A program made the translations under genes and the position numbers. The notes below the pieces were generated by a model that was not told the DNA's origin, did no database searches, and saw only the letters and a list, made by a program, of their open reading frames with translations. This document shows, piece by piece, positions 44,498 to 54,806 of a DNA stretch of 64,000 bases. The DNA comes from Paenibacillus sp. MMS20-IR301. Its GTDB lineage: Bacteria > Bacillota > Bacilli > Paenibacillales > Paenibacillaceae. How positions within the stretch are numbered: position 1 is the stretch's first letter; the number at the start of each line of letters is the position of its first letter. The DNA is taken from assembly GCF_032302195.1 (NCBI RefSeq), contig NZ_CP135275.1:372001-436000 (forward strand), read 5' to 3'.

Positions 44498-45181
44498 ATG
44501 AAGCGCTGTTTGTATAGGGCTGAATGGCTAGGGGAAGAGAAGGAAGCTGCTGCTTTTGTACGGAGCAGTGAGCTCGCAGGTTCACTTAACGAAGCGATGG
44601 CCGGTCTGCGCGCAGATCATTTAAGCCTGTTTGCCGCCGGTAAACAGCTGTTTCTGTATTATGAATGCCTGGCAGAGCCGGTTAGACCGGAGCAGCTGCT
44701 GCCAGATATCTCACGGCAGCTTGCCGTCTGGCCGGGCGGGAAGCCGGGACGGCGCTGGGCACCGCTGGCCGATATTTTTCATTACCAGCAGCCAGTGTCG
44801 GCGGAGCATTGGCAGCGGCGGAATGCTGCGGGTAAGCCTTACGGCCGCCTGGCTATGCTGAAGCCGGAAGCGGCGGCCAGCTACATTTACTATCACTATC
44901 AGTATCAGGAGGAACGGCCGGGGGACGGGGATAAGTACGGGATGATCGGGCTGCACGAGAATATGCTGTTTTTTTATGCCGAGCAGCCGGACACCCGGGA
45001 GCCTGCGCCATATGAAGGCAAGCTGCGAACCTCGCTGCGTCCGGATAATTGGGGGGAAGTGATGGAGCCGCATTTCATGAAATGGGAGGGTGCCCCGGCG
45101 GGGCAGGCGCTGTGGAAGAACATGGAGCTGCTGCTTGAGCTGCGCGCTCAGAGCGGACAGCAGGGGGTGCGGCATGCGTAA
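44498..45181 (+). CDS. Uncharacterised protein, possibly tandem mutarotase-like domains
   Basis: 227 residues, no signal or membrane segment. I do not recognise it with certainty. Two halves share a pattern: residues 1-57 (RCLYRAEWLGEEKEAAAFV ... LSLFAAGKQLFLYYEC) and about 120-170 (YGRLAMLKPEAAASYIYYH ... IGLHENMLFFYAEQP). Both resemble the ferredoxin-like fold of L-rhamnose mutarotase (RhaM), with basic and tyrosine residues in the first strand and helix. The gene overlaps the GH2 gene by 8 nt, so the two are translationally coupled, which suggests a helper step on the released sugar. GGGAGG lies before ATG 44498. Mutarotase function is a guess. Confidence 0.8.
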   Translation: MKRCLYRAEWLGEEKEAAAFVRSSELAGSLNEAMAGLRADHLSLFAAGKQLFLYYECLAEPVRPEQLLPDISRQLAVWPGGKPGRRWAPLADIFHYQQPVSAEHWQRRNAAGKPYGRLAMLKPEAAASYIYYHYQYQEERPGDGDKYGMIGLHENMLFFYAEQPDTREPAPYEGKLRTSLRPDNWGEVMEPHFMKWEGAPAGQALWKNMELLLELRAQSGQQGVRHA

Positions 45182-48100
45182 TTTATTATGCCTGAACGGC
45201 GAATGGGATTTCATGCCGCTGTACGGTCAGCCGCAATGCCGCAGCCTGCCGGACACTATTGTGTACGAGGATTGCAAGGTGCTCGTACCCTCCAGCTGGA
45301 GGCGGACCTATCCGCAGCCGGACGGCAGAACCTTCGGGAAAATCCCGGAATATGATTATGCGCCGTTTGACCTGTACGGTTACCCGGAGGAGTGGGACGC
45401 CGCTGAGTCAGGAGTGCTGCACCGCAGCTTCCGGGTTCCGGAGAGCATGGCGGGACAGCGGATCGTGCTGCGGCTGGACGGGATTATGCAGAAAGCAGTC
45501 ATCTATCTGGACGGCCAGGAAGCAGGTGTCTGGGAAGACGGCTATCTTCCGCTCAGGCTTGATATCACTTCCTTAGTGGAGCAGGGGCGGGAGCATCAGC
45601 TGCATGTAGTATGCAGCAGCTTCGACACGGTCCTCCTGCCGAATGGAACGTCCAAGATTACCGGACTGATGGGCTCCTGGTATGGCAGAATCAGCCGGGG
45701 CATCTGGCAGGATGTGTATCTGGAAGGCTATCCTGTGCTTGCGCTGGAGGATGTAACCTTCCATACCTCTGTGAGGGAAGGGCGGTTAGAGGTTCAGGCG
45801 CTTGCAGCCGGGACAATAGCTGCCGAAGCTGACCGGGGTCCATTAAAGGTAAGGCTGAGTATACGGGAGAAGGGCGTGCTGCGGCGGGGTGAAGACGATG
45901 CGGAAGGGCCGGATGTGCGGGAAACAGATGAGAATACCGTGGAGCTGAAAGAGCTGCGGGGGCTAGAAATCAGGGGAGTACCGGGAGCTGCTGCCGGGTC
46001 TGTCCTGTCTGCGGAAAGTCCGGCTGAGCCGGCCGAAGCTGCGGCTGCCGGGAAGCTCAGGCTGTGCGAGAACACGCGGGAAGGAGCCGTATACAGCGCC
46101 TCCTTCCACTTGGATTGGGACAGCGCCAGACTGTGGAGTCCGGATCAGCCGTTTCTCTACACTGCGGTGCTGGAGCTGCTGGAGGGCCAAACGGTTATTG
46201 ACCGGTATACCGAAGATTTCGGCTTCCGCGAATTCTGGAGCGAAGGCCCGCAGTTTATGCTGAACGGCATTCCGGTCAATCTGCGCGGCGACTCCTGGCA
46301 TTTCCAGGGCGGGCTGCAGATGACAGATAATTATATCCGCAACTGGTACCGCATCTGCCGGAGCGTTGGCATCAACAGCATCCGGCTGCATGCCGAGCCT
46401 TATCCGGCTGATTATCTGCGGATTGCCGATGAGGAAGGGATGCTGATTGTTGATGAGACGGCGATTTACGGCTCGGGCAAATCGATGCTGGCTGATCATC
46501 CGGCCTACGTAGAGAACTGCCGGCAGCATGTGCGGCGGCTGGTCCGGCGTGACAAGAATCATCCGTCCATTATCCTCTGGAGCCTGCAGAATGAAATGCG
46601 CTGGGTGGACGGGCGGGACGGCTTCAAGCTGCACATGCCCGGCCTGATGGCGGAGATTCGCAGCCTTGACCCGACCCGGCTGATCATCGCCGATGGAGAC
46701 AACCGGCTGCTGGCCAAGGAGCATACGGAGGTGGAGAGCCGTCACTATAATATCGACGGAGCCCTCAGCCAGTGGGACCGGTCGGTACCGCTGACCTTCG
46801 GGGAGCACGGCGGCTGGTGGTATATCTGCCCGCAGAACAGCAGCATGTACACCGGCCTTGAGGTCTACCGGGGTACGGATGAGAGCACAGCAGGGCTGGC
46901 CCAGAAGGAGCGGCTGTTTGTCGAGTATGCCAGACGGCAAGGCGTATCCGGCATTTCGACCTTTAACTTCGCCCATTATTTCATGCGGGCGATGCCGGAG
47001 CGTGAGATTGTCCTGCCGCCATCAGACCCGGCTGTTCCGGGCGTGAAGCCTAAGTGCATTCCGGCCTACTCACTGACGATTAACAACGGCATGCTGCCGG
47101 AGGAGTATCAGCTGTACACCCCTAACCCGGCCTTTGCCATTATGGCTGCAGCCTTCAAGCCGGCAACGATCATTGCCGCTGAATACAACAGCTGGTTCTA
47201 TGATGACCAGCCGGTGGCCCGCAGCTTTGATGTCTATAACGATACGTATTCGCCCCAGGATGTCCGGGTTGAGGTCGTGATCCGCCAGGGCGGCAAGAGT
47301 GTCCATGAGCAGACCCTACAGTTCGTTCAGCAGCCTGCTGAACATAAGGTGATTGAACTGGAGTGGAAGCCTCTCCCGGCTGGTGACGGGGAGCAGGCAG
47401 AGCTGACAGCACTGCTGTTCCATGGCGGACAGCAGCTGCATGAGCTGCGTCTGGAATACAGAATGGTATCCGCAAGTCTGCTGGAGCAGCCGGTGAACCT
47501 CGGGGGGCAGGCAGCCTATTACGGAGCCGACCGTGATTATGCCTACATCCGCAGGCTTGTTCCGGACTGTAAGCGGGTGGTCTCCGCCGAGGCGGCCGGA
47601 CTTGCCTCCGGTTCGCTGCTGATTGTCGGCAGCTATGCGGAGGATGCGGACGGCATGCTTGAGACGCAGCTGCAGGCCTTCGCCGCGCGCGGCGGCCGGG
47701 TGCTGCTGCTGGAGCAGAGCAGCTTGTCGCTAGGCCGGCTGCCGCTCTCGCGCCGGCCGTTCCTCCGCGCCCATGCCGGCAGCTACAAGCATCCGGTGCT
47801 GGAGGGCTTCGACGACAGCAGCCTCATGTTCTGGCACGCGGAGCTGCGGGAAGAAGGGCCGCTGCCGATTATCCGCGCGGCCTTCGAGAAGCCGGTGACC
47901 GGCGATTTCACCCTGCTGCTGGAATGCAGCACGGGCGATTTCGGCGACGGCGGCGATCTGTGGTCGCCGCTCCTTGAATACCGCAGCGGAGCGGGCCTGC
48001 TCCTGGCCAATCAGCTGGAGCTGATGGCCCATCTGGAGCAGGTCCCGCAGGCCTGCCTGCTGCTGCGGAACCTGCTGGCCCACGCCGGTGGCACCGCCGG

Positions 48101-49372
48101 CGCAGGCCAGCCCCTGCCCGGGGCGCCGCTGGCCCGCCCCGGGGGCCCGCCGCCGCGCTGGTCCGCGCCGGCGGTGAGGCCGCAGCCCTCCTGGCGGGGC
48201 TGCGGCTGCGGTACACGGCGCTGGAGCTGCCAGCGCCGATACCGGGCGCGCCTGGTGCAGCGGCGCGCCCTAACCTGCAGGACTTCGGCCTGATCGTGGC
48301 CGAAGCCTGCATGCTGGAGGCGCCGGGCACAGCCGCGGCGCTCCGGCACTACGCCGAAGCCGGCGGGCAGCTGGTGCTGCTGTCGGCTGAGCCGGGGCAG
48401 CAGGCGGCGCTCAGCGGCCTGCTGGACCGGCCCGTGCGCGTACAGCCGCACGAGGCGTACCACCTGGCGGCGGAATATGATTACGCCGCCGTGCAGGGAT
48501 TCAGCCCTGTCGACCTGTTCGGCTTCGACAAGGTGTTTTTATCGCCGCGCGAGGTCAGGAACCATGTGCTGGCTGCACACAGCCTGGACATTGCCGGTGC
48601 GGACGCACTCTGCACAAGCTTTGAGGGAACAGCCTGGAAGGACTACTTCGTGCATGGCTACACGGCTGAGTACAGCCGGCTCGCGCTGGTGGAGCTGAAC
48701 CGCAGGAAGGCCCGCCCTGCTGGAGCGTTCATGACTGAAGTCAAGCTTGGCGAAGGGTCCGTCATCTGCTCCCAGCTGCTGACCGGCCCCGGCAGTGACA
48801 AGGCGGTCCGCCTGTATACCCGGCTGCTGGCCAACTTAGGCGCATCCTTTGATGACGGCCTGCTGGACAGTGTGAAGGGGGACGGGGAGTGGGCTGTGGA
48901 AACGATGATGGCCCTGCCCTGCCTGCCCCACATTCATTTCGAAGAGATGAAGGCGTACTACATTGACCCGGAATTTTCATTAAATAATCTGGGCGAGGGC
49001 CTGTACGGCTGGATGCAGAAAAAAGAGCGCCGCCCCGGTGACGGCACCCTGCGCATAGCCAATGCTGGGAATAACCGCTGGTTTCTGAGCTGTTTTGTGG
49101 ATGTCCCCGGAAAAGCAGGGGAGGCCGCTCAACATTACCCGGGCCGGCTGCGGATCAACACGGATGCCCCCTATGAAATTTACCTGAACGGTGAGCTTGT
49201 GTCTGAGCCGGAACGGGAGCTTACGCTGCAGACCGGGCTCAACCGGCTCATTGCCATCCTGCAGGGAACGGGCGGAGATCTGGCGTTTGGCCTGACCTTT
49301 TTGAACCGGGACGGCACCTACATGAAGGGCCTGGAATACCGTCTGACCCTGGACGAGGTTGAGCCGAAATAA
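45174..49372 (+). pseudogene. Very large GH2 family glycosidase with one frameshift
   Basis: ATG 45174 overlaps the previous gene. Sugar-binding domain (residues 1-180), Ig-like domain with an unusual Ala/Glu/Gly-rich insert (about 225-300), then a GH2 TIM barrel with acid/base E474 (LQNEM) and nucleophile E544 (TFGEHGG). The frame ends at 48293 with a run of unnatural Arg/Pro/Cys-rich sequence; the natural continuation (AAALVRAGGEAAALLAG, then LIVAEACMLEAPG) is in the next frame and runs to 49372. A one-base loss in the CCCC-GGGGG tract at 48133-48150 explains it, either real or a sequencing error. The repaired protein would have about 1400 residues. Catalytic residues lie before the break. 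Substrate could be a beta-galactoside, beta-glucuronide or similar. Confidence 0.85.
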
Positions 49373-49403
49373 CCCCATTACATTATAAAGGAGCTGAAGC
49401 CCG

Positions 49404-51797
49404 GTGAATGCGGAGCTTACCAGACATAACGATCCGAAGGCATACTATGCCTTCAGGGATGAGGACAAAGAGGTCGAATTCAAGCGGCATGACATGCCGA
49501 CACCGTGGATGAACTACTTGTCGAACGGCACCTTCCATATGATGATGTCGCATGCCGGCGGCGGTGTGGCTTTTTATAAGTCACCCCAGATCTGGCGGAT
49601 TACACGCTACCGTTTCTTCCATCTGCCGATGGACCGCTCCGGCCCGTACATCTATGTGCAGGATGCCAAGACAGGCAGCTACTGGTGTCCGACCAATGAG
49701 CCTGCTCTGGATAAACCCGAGGAATGGAAAAGCGCCCACGGAATGGGCTACACCCGCTTTGAGGCCAAGCGCGGCGGTGTCGCGGCCCGGACGGTTTATT
49801 TTGTCGGACCGCATGAGAACTCACTGATCTGGAATCTGAACCTGACCAATGAAGGGACCGAGGCAACAGAGCTGAAGGTCTACGCCTATGCCGAATTCGG
49901 GATGATGGAGTTTATGCGTGAGCTGCAGTGGCAGTGCTATAACAAGCATCAGGTGTCGGTGCAGTATCATGAGGCTGAGGCGCTGGTCTACCGGTACGGG
50001 GTGGAGAACCAGCCGAAGCCTGAGGAGACGCCGCTTGTCTATCTGGCTGCGGATACGCCGCTTGCCGGCTATGACGGTGACCGTGAGGAGTTTATCGGCA
50101 GCTACCGCAGTGAAACCAATCCGGCGGCCATTGAACATGGCGGCTGTACCGGATCAACGCTGCTGGGCGGCGACCCGTGCGGCGCGTTGCAGTTCAATGT
50201 TACGCTTCAGCCGGGCGAGAGCCGGACGATTAATGTGTTTCTTGGTACGGCAGCGGATGAGGCGGAGGTATCGCGCGCTATCGCACACTCCAGGGAAGGC
50301 GGATTTGTAGAAGCCTCCTTCCAGGCGCTCCAGGAGAACTGGTCCGGCTACCTTGGCGCATGGGAGAGCCGCCTGCCGGATCAGGATGCCGAGCGGATGA
50401 TCAACATCTGGAATCCGTATCAGGCACACCGCAACTTTCTGTTTTCACGCAATATTTCCTTTTACGCGACGGGCACGTTCCGCGGTGTAGGCTACCGGGA
50501 TACGGCTCAGGATATACTTGCGGTTGTGCCTTTTGATACGGAGCTTGCTTGCGACAAGCTGAAGCTGCTGCTCGGCCAGCAGTACAGGGACGGGCATGTG
50601 AACCATTACTTCTTCCCGAACGAGGGTTGGGAGCCGGTCACGAGCATTCACTCGGATGACCATCTGTGGACGGCGCTCCCGGCCTGGGATCTGCTGGCGG
50701 AGACGGGGGATGCCGCGTTCCTGCAGGCCAAAGTGCCTTATTATGACGGCGGTGAAGGTACAGTGTATGAGCATTTGCGGGCGGCTATAAATTTTACGGC
50801 CTCCGAGCTCGGCTCCCGCGGCTTTCCGCTGATGCTGCGCTCGGACTGGAATGACCAGCTGTTCCGGGTCTGCCGCGAGGGAAAAGGGGAAAGCATCTGG
50901 ACCTCAATGCAGCTTGGAACCGTACTGCTGCGGATGACTGATCTGGCTGCGGCAGCCGGGCATCCGGAGGATGCCGCCCGCTATGAGGAGATGTATGAGC
51001 GTCAGCGTGAGCTGGTCAACAGCATCGGCTGGGACGGCCGCTGGTTCCGCCGGGCAATCATGGATGACGGCCGGTTCCTCGGCAGTGATGAACACGACGA
51101 GGCCAAAATCTGGCTCAACGCCCAGACCTGGGCCACTATCTCCGGTATGGCAGACGGGGATAAGGGGCTGCAGGCGATGGACAGTGTGCGGGAAATGCTG
51201 GACACCGAGCTCGGAATCAAAAAAATCCACCCGTCCATCTCCACCTTCCCCGATCCTGCCGACCCTCTGACCAATTACAACAAGGGAACAGGAGAGAACG
51301 GAGCGGTTTTCTGCCACGCCAACACCTGGGCGATTATTGCGGAATGCCTGCTGGGCCGGGGGGATCTGGCTTATAAATATTACCGCCAGCTGCTGCCGAA
51401 TGTTGCCATGGACAAAGCGGGCTTGTGGCGCTACAAAGCCGAGCCTTATGTCTATGCCTCCAACCTGTTCGGGCCGGAGTCCGACAAATTCGGACTCGCT
51501 AATGTTTCCTGGCTGACCGGCACCGCTGCCTGGATGTACGTGGCCGTTACCCAGTATATTCTCGGTGTAAAGCCGGTGCTGAAGGGCCTGTCCATCGACC
51601 CGTGCATTCCGGCGGACTGGGAAGGGTTCACGGTCAAGCGGCGTTTCCGCGGCTGCGTCTACGATATCTCGGTTACCAATGCCAATAAGGTCTGCAAAGG
51701 CGTCAAAAGCATTACCGCCGACGGCGAACCTGTAGAGGGGAACGTGCTCCCGGCTTATCCCGGACGCTCATCCGTTAAGGTCGAAGTCGTTCTGTAG
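49404..51797 (+). CDS. GH94-like glycoside phosphorylase
   Basis: 797-residue cytosolic protein of cellobiose-phosphorylase type. The N-terminal beta-sandwich (about 20-290, including WMNYLSNGTFHMMMSHAGGG) leads to an (alpha/alpha)6 barrel beginning WNPYQAHRNFLFSR; the conserved D-W-N-D stretch that holds the general acid is residues 481-484, and GENGAVFCHANTW and VLKGLSIDP-x-IP are further family landmarks. It would split a beta-linked disaccharide with phosphate to a sugar 1-phosphate. GTG 49404 follows AAAGGAG. Last gene of the cluster with the large GH2 enzyme; the two probably process the same imported oligosaccharide. Sugar specificity not known. Confidence 0.9.
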   Translation: MNAELTRHNDPKAYYAFRDEDKEVEFKRHDMPTPWMNYLSNGTFHMMMSHAGGGVAFYKSPQIWRITRYRFFHLPMDRSGPYIYVQDAKTGSYWCPTNEPALDKPEEWKSAHGMGYTRFEAKRGGVAARTVYFVGPHENSLIWNLNLTNEGTEATELKVYAYAEFGMMEFMRELQWQCYNKHQVSVQYHEAEALVYRYGVENQPKPEETPLVYLAADTPLAGYDGDREEFIGSYRSETNPAAIEHGGCTGSTLLGGDPCGALQFNVTLQPGESRTINVFLGTAADEAEVSRAIAHSREGGFVEASFQALQENWSGYLGAWESRLPDQDAERMINIWNPYQAHRNFLFSRNISFYATGTFRGVGYRDTAQDILAVVPFDTELACDKLKLLLGQQYRDGHVNHYFFPNEGWEPVTSIHSDDHLWTALPAWDLLAETGDAAFLQAKVPYYDGGEGTVYEHLRAAINFTASELGSRGFPLMLRSDWNDQLFRVCREGKGESIWTSMQLGTVLLRMTDLAAAAGHPEDAARYEEMYERQRELVNSIGWDGRWFRRAIMDDGRFLGSDEHDEAKIWLNAQTWATISGMADGDKGLQAMDSVREMLDTELGIKKIHPSISTFPDPADPLTNYNKGTGENGAVFCHANTWAIIAECLLGRGDLAYKYYRQLLPNVAMDKAGLWRYKAEPYVYASNLFGPESDKFGLANVSWLTGTAAWMYVAVTQYILGVKPVLKGLSIDPCIPADWEGFTVKRRFRGCVYDISVTNANKVCKGVKSITADGEPVEGNVLPAYPGRSSVKVEVVL

Positions 51798-51845
51798 AAA
51801 AACAGGCTTATCTCATCAGCGGACTGTATTTGGTGCTTGAGCCTG

Positions 51846-51901
51846 CCGCCCTTAAGCAAAATGGCTGTTCAACCTACCATTTGCCTAAGGGCGGTTCTTT
51901 G
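51846..51901. terminator. Terminator between GH94 and convergent MFS gene
   Basis: CCGCCCTTA-GCAAAATGG pairs with CCATTTGC-TAAGGGCGG around a 12-nt loop, followed by TTCTTTG; symmetric enough to serve both genes. Confidence 0.85.
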
Positions 51902-51919
51902 TGTTTGCTGCCTGCCTAA

Positions 51920-53167
51920 TTATTTTCTTCTAGTTATGGCCCAAAAGAATAGAGCAAATGCACTTACACCGGCTCCGAGCCAGCATACTCCGTTCCACCC
52001 GGCATGGGCATACATACTGGTTGCGGCAATAGAACCCGCCGAGCTGCCGGTCGAATAAAAGATCATATAAGCGGCGGTGAGACGGCTGCGGGCCTCGGGA
52101 CGCACGTTGAGAATCATACTCTGATTCGTAACATGTACCGCTTGAACGGCCATGTCCAGGAGAAGTATTCCAGCAACAAGTGCTGTCAGGGAGTGTTTCG
52201 TATAGCTGATAGGCAGCCAGGAAAAGAGGAGCAGCACGAGTGCTATTCCGGTTGTGATTTGTCCATATCCGCGGTCGGCCAGCCGTCCGGCGCGGGTTGC
52301 CCCTAACGCTCCGGCAACTCCGGCTAAGCCGAACGCTCCGATAGCGGAATGGGAAAGTGACAGCGGAGGCTGGCTGAGCGGTAACACAAGCGAGGTCCAC
52401 AAGATGCTGAAAGCGGCAAAAATGAATAGGCAAAGCAAGGAGCGGATACGTAAAATCCGCTCTTCTCTATACATGCCCAGTACGGAACGCAGCAGCTGGA
52501 AATAGGTCAATGAGGTTGTTCGTTTCTCCTGAGGCATAATCCGCAGCAGCGTTAATGCGGCCGCAAGAATGCAGACTGCGGACAGAAGATAGACCGTGCG
52601 CCAGCCTGCCGCGTCCGTCAGCAATCCTGCAGCGGTTCTCGCCAGCAAAATACCAATGACAACCCCGCTGGTTACAATTCCAACCGTACGCCCTCTTTCG
52701 GAGGGTGCGGCCAACGTTGCAGCATAAGCAACTAAGGTTTGTGTAACTACGGCCAATAATCCCACGATGGCCAAGCCTCCAAAAAACACGCTGACATTCG
52801 GGGCGAAAGAGATCGCCGTTAAAGCCAGCACGGATAAGAACATCTGGCCGGGAATCAGCAGGCGCTTGTTAAGAATATCGCCAAGAGGCACCAGCAGAAA
52901 AAGTCCTAATGCATAACAAATCTGTGTAACCGTGATAACAATACCTACGGATGAAGGGGCTATAGCGAATTCCTCGGCGATAACATCCAGCAGCGGCTGG
53001 GCGTAATACACGTTTGCAACAGACAGCCCGCAGGCTATGGCGAATAATAAAGTTAGACTACGCGGCATTGAGGCAGGCCGTCCGTCAGTTGCCCCGGGGT
53101 TACCTATTCCGGTTCCAGTCCCCGTTCCCGTATTTCCGCTGGTTTGCGGCTTTTGCAGCTTGCCCAA
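51920..53167 (-). CDS. MFS exporter
   Basis: 415-residue, 12-helix major facilitator protein of the drug or sugar-efflux type (ANVYYAQPLLDVIAEEF after the first helix, GLFLLVPLGDILNKR in the first loop, as in YnfM/YgaY-like proteins). The N-terminus carries a low-complexity Gly/Thr stretch (GNTGTGTGTGIGNPG) before the first helix. The proposed TTG 53167 has AGAGGTG upstream; an internal ATG (MPRSLTLLF, near 53066) without a ribosome site is the alternative. Divergent TetR gene and shared operators indicate repression by that regulator. Substrate unknown. Confidence 0.87.
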   Translation of the reverse strand: MGKLQKPQTSGNTGTGTGTGIGNPGATDGRPASMPRSLTLLFAIACGLSVANVYYAQPLLDVIAEEFAIAPSSVGIVITVTQICYALGLFLLVPLGDILNKRLLIPGQMFLSVLALTAISFAPNVSVFFGGLAIVGLLAVVTQTLVAYAATLAAPSERGRTVGIVTSGVVIGILLARTAAGLLTDAAGWRTVYLLSAVCILAAALTLLRIMPQEKRTTSLTYFQLLRSVLGMYREERILRIRSLLCLFIFAAFSILWTSLVLPLSQPPLSLSHSAIGAFGLAGVAGALGATRAGRLADRGYGQITTGIALVLLLFSWLPISYTKHSLTALVAGILLLDMAVQAVHVTNQSMILNVRPEARSRLTAAYMIFYSTGSSAGSIAATSMYAHAGWNGVCWLGAGVSAFALFFWAITRRK

Positions 53168-53197
53168 ATAGATTCACACACCTCTCATTATAAAATG

Positions 53198-53226
53198 TAC
53201 TTTTTAGTATAATATACTGATTAGTA
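53198..53226. promoter_or_regulatory. Two TACT-N4-AGTA operators at exporter promoter
   Basis: TACTTTTTAGTA (53198-53209) and TACTGATTAGTA (53215-53226) lie 17 nt apart, just before the exporter gene. The same motif recurs at 53327 before the TetR gene. Confidence 0.65.
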
Positions 53227-53326
53227 CAAAAAGCATGGAATAAAAATACCCCCTTTTATTGATGAAGTCAAGGGAATATCGGGATGGGTTTGACAATTAG
53301 ACAGCCGAATTATAGAATTCATAATA

Positions 53327-53338
53327 TACTAATTAGTA
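53327..53338. promoter_or_regulatory. TACT-N4-AGTA operator at TetR promoter
   Basis: TACTAATTAGTA is a perfect palindrome 18 nt before the TetR start; TTGACA at 53290-53295 may be the -35 box of its promoter. Confidence 0.65.
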
Positions 53339-53356
53339 TGATATGGAGGATGAACA

Positions 53357-53935
53357 ATGGTCCGGCTCAGGGAATTTGATGAGGACAAGGTGCTTCATGC
53401 GGCGATGCGTGTTTTTTGGGAGAAGGGCTATGAGGCTACTTCAATTAACGATTTGACCTCGGCCATGGCGATTCAGCGGCCCAGTCTTTATTTAGCTTTT
53501 GGCGATAAAAAACAGCTGTTTGAAACCACTCTGCGCAAGTACACCCAATGGCACGCGGCGGGGATACGGAAGAAGCTTGAAAGTAATAGCTCTGTCCGGG
53601 AGGCCATCCGTGCTTACTTCAAAGGTTTAGTTGACGAGGAGTACGCGGGAGAGGGGAGCCTGGGGTGCTTTTGCATCAATACCATGGTCGAGCTGTCGCC
53701 GCATGACGAGAAATTCGAGATTATTACGCGGGAGCATCAGATGTATCTTGCCGTCCTGTTTCAGGAAACGATTGAGCGCGGCATCCGTTCAGGCGAGCTT
53801 AATCCAGAGACGAACGCCAAAGCCCTGGCTCAGAGTCTCGTTGTGTCCTTAATCGGAATTACGGTATTGCTGAAGTCCCGGCCCGACCGGATGTTTGTCG
53901 ATAATGCGGTTGCGGTATCGCTATCCCATTTGTAA
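53357..53935 (+). CDS. TetR family regulator of MFS exporter
   Basis: 192-residue repressor. DNA-binding domain at about residues 8-50 (VLHAAMRVFWEKGYEATSIN then LTSAMAIQRPSLYLAFGDK), followed by a helical domain with GCFCINTMVELSPHDEK, a motif of the AcrR/YezE-like subgroup containing two cysteines. GGAGGATGAACA precedes ATG 53357. Divergent from the exporter; three palindromic TACT-N4-AGTA sites in the shared region are the likely targets. Confidence 0.91.
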   Translation: MVRLREFDEDKVLHAAMRVFWEKGYEATSINDLTSAMAIQRPSLYLAFGDKKQLFETTLRKYTQWHAAGIRKKLESNSSVREAIRAYFKGLVDEEYAGEGSLGCFCINTMVELSPHDEKFEIITREHQMYLAVLFQETIERGIRSGELNPETNAKALAQSLVVSLIGITVLLKSRPDRMFVDNAVAVSLSHL

Positions 53936-53945
53936 CCAGCTTCGT

Positions 53946-54806
53946 TCAGCGGATGCTGTTCCTGTATTTCTCCGGCGGGATTCCTTTCTGCTTTTTGAAC
54001 ATTTGGCTGAAATACGACGGGGAATAGCCGCCCACCTCTGCCGCAATCTCCTGAACAGTCATGGAGGTGTTGGCGAGCAGAATGCTGGCTTCCCGAACAC
54101 GCCGCTGCATCACATATTCGGACAGGGTGATCCCGGCAGTATCCTTAAACAAATGTGAAATATGATACGGGGACAGGTGCATCGCAGCAGCCAGCGTGTC
54201 CAGACTGAAGGGCTCTTTATAGTGTTCGTCCAGCCAGCCGGTAATCCGTTCTACATGCGAACCTCCGCGTGACTGGTTATCGGAATCCCCGGGCAATTCG
54301 CCGGACATGTTTTTTTGCAGCAGCCGGATTAACTGGAGCATCAGGAGCCCGGTATTTTCTTCTCTGTCCGCAGCAAAGGTATTGTCGGCATAATGCAATT
54401 CCTCCAGCACAGCGGCAACCGGCGTGTTTTGCATGTCATATGCAACCGGACGCTGAAGGCTTCCCCTCCACAGGCTGCGGAAAAACTTCTCCAGTGAAGG
54501 AAAAGCCGCAAGATAGCGCTCCAAAAAGCCGGGATCAAAGGTCAGATTGGTCCGGATATACGAATGGCCCCGGGCCGCTGGAACAAGCACACGGTGCAGC
54601 TGATAGGGCTGGAACCAGACCAGCGTGTGATCCCGGATCGGATACGTCTGATTCTCCGCCATAATCTCACCGTGGCCGCTATAAATATACAGCAGCTCAA
54701 TTCCCCTGTGCGCGTGGAAATAGTGGGCTTCCGCATCCTCGTACTTATACTTGTACATAAACAACCCGGGCTCCAGCCCCTGGGGCAGATAATCGTTCCT
54801 GTTCAT
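53946..54806 (-). CDS. AraC family regulator of GH88 gene
   Basis: 286-residue regulator: cupin sensor (AEAHYFHAHRGIELLYIYSGHGE near residue 30) and C-terminal AraC domain (FSLDTLAAAMHLSPYHISHLF, ending KGIPPEKYRNSI). ATG 54806 has GAGGGAG 6 nt upstream; a longer in-frame start at 54824 lies before that site. It lies upstream of the GH88 gene on the same strand region but is transcribed away from it in tandem order (GH88 gene first, then about 370 nt, then this gene), so it is probably a separate unit that controls the GH88 gene. Confidence 0.88.
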   Translation of the reverse strand: MNRNDYLPQGLEPGLFMYKYKYEDAEAHYFHAHRGIELLYIYSGHGEIMAENQTYPIRDHTLVWFQPYQLHRVLVPAARGHSYIRTNLTFDPGFLERYLAAFPSLEKFFRSLWRGSLQRPVAYDMQNTPVAAVLEELHYADNTFAADREENTGLLMLQLIRLLQKNMSGELPGDSDNQSRGGSHVERITGWLDEHYKEPFSLDTLAAAMHLSPYHISHLFKDTAGITLSEYVMQRRVREASILLANTSMTVQEIAAEVGGYSPSYFSQMFKKQKGIPPEKYRNSIR

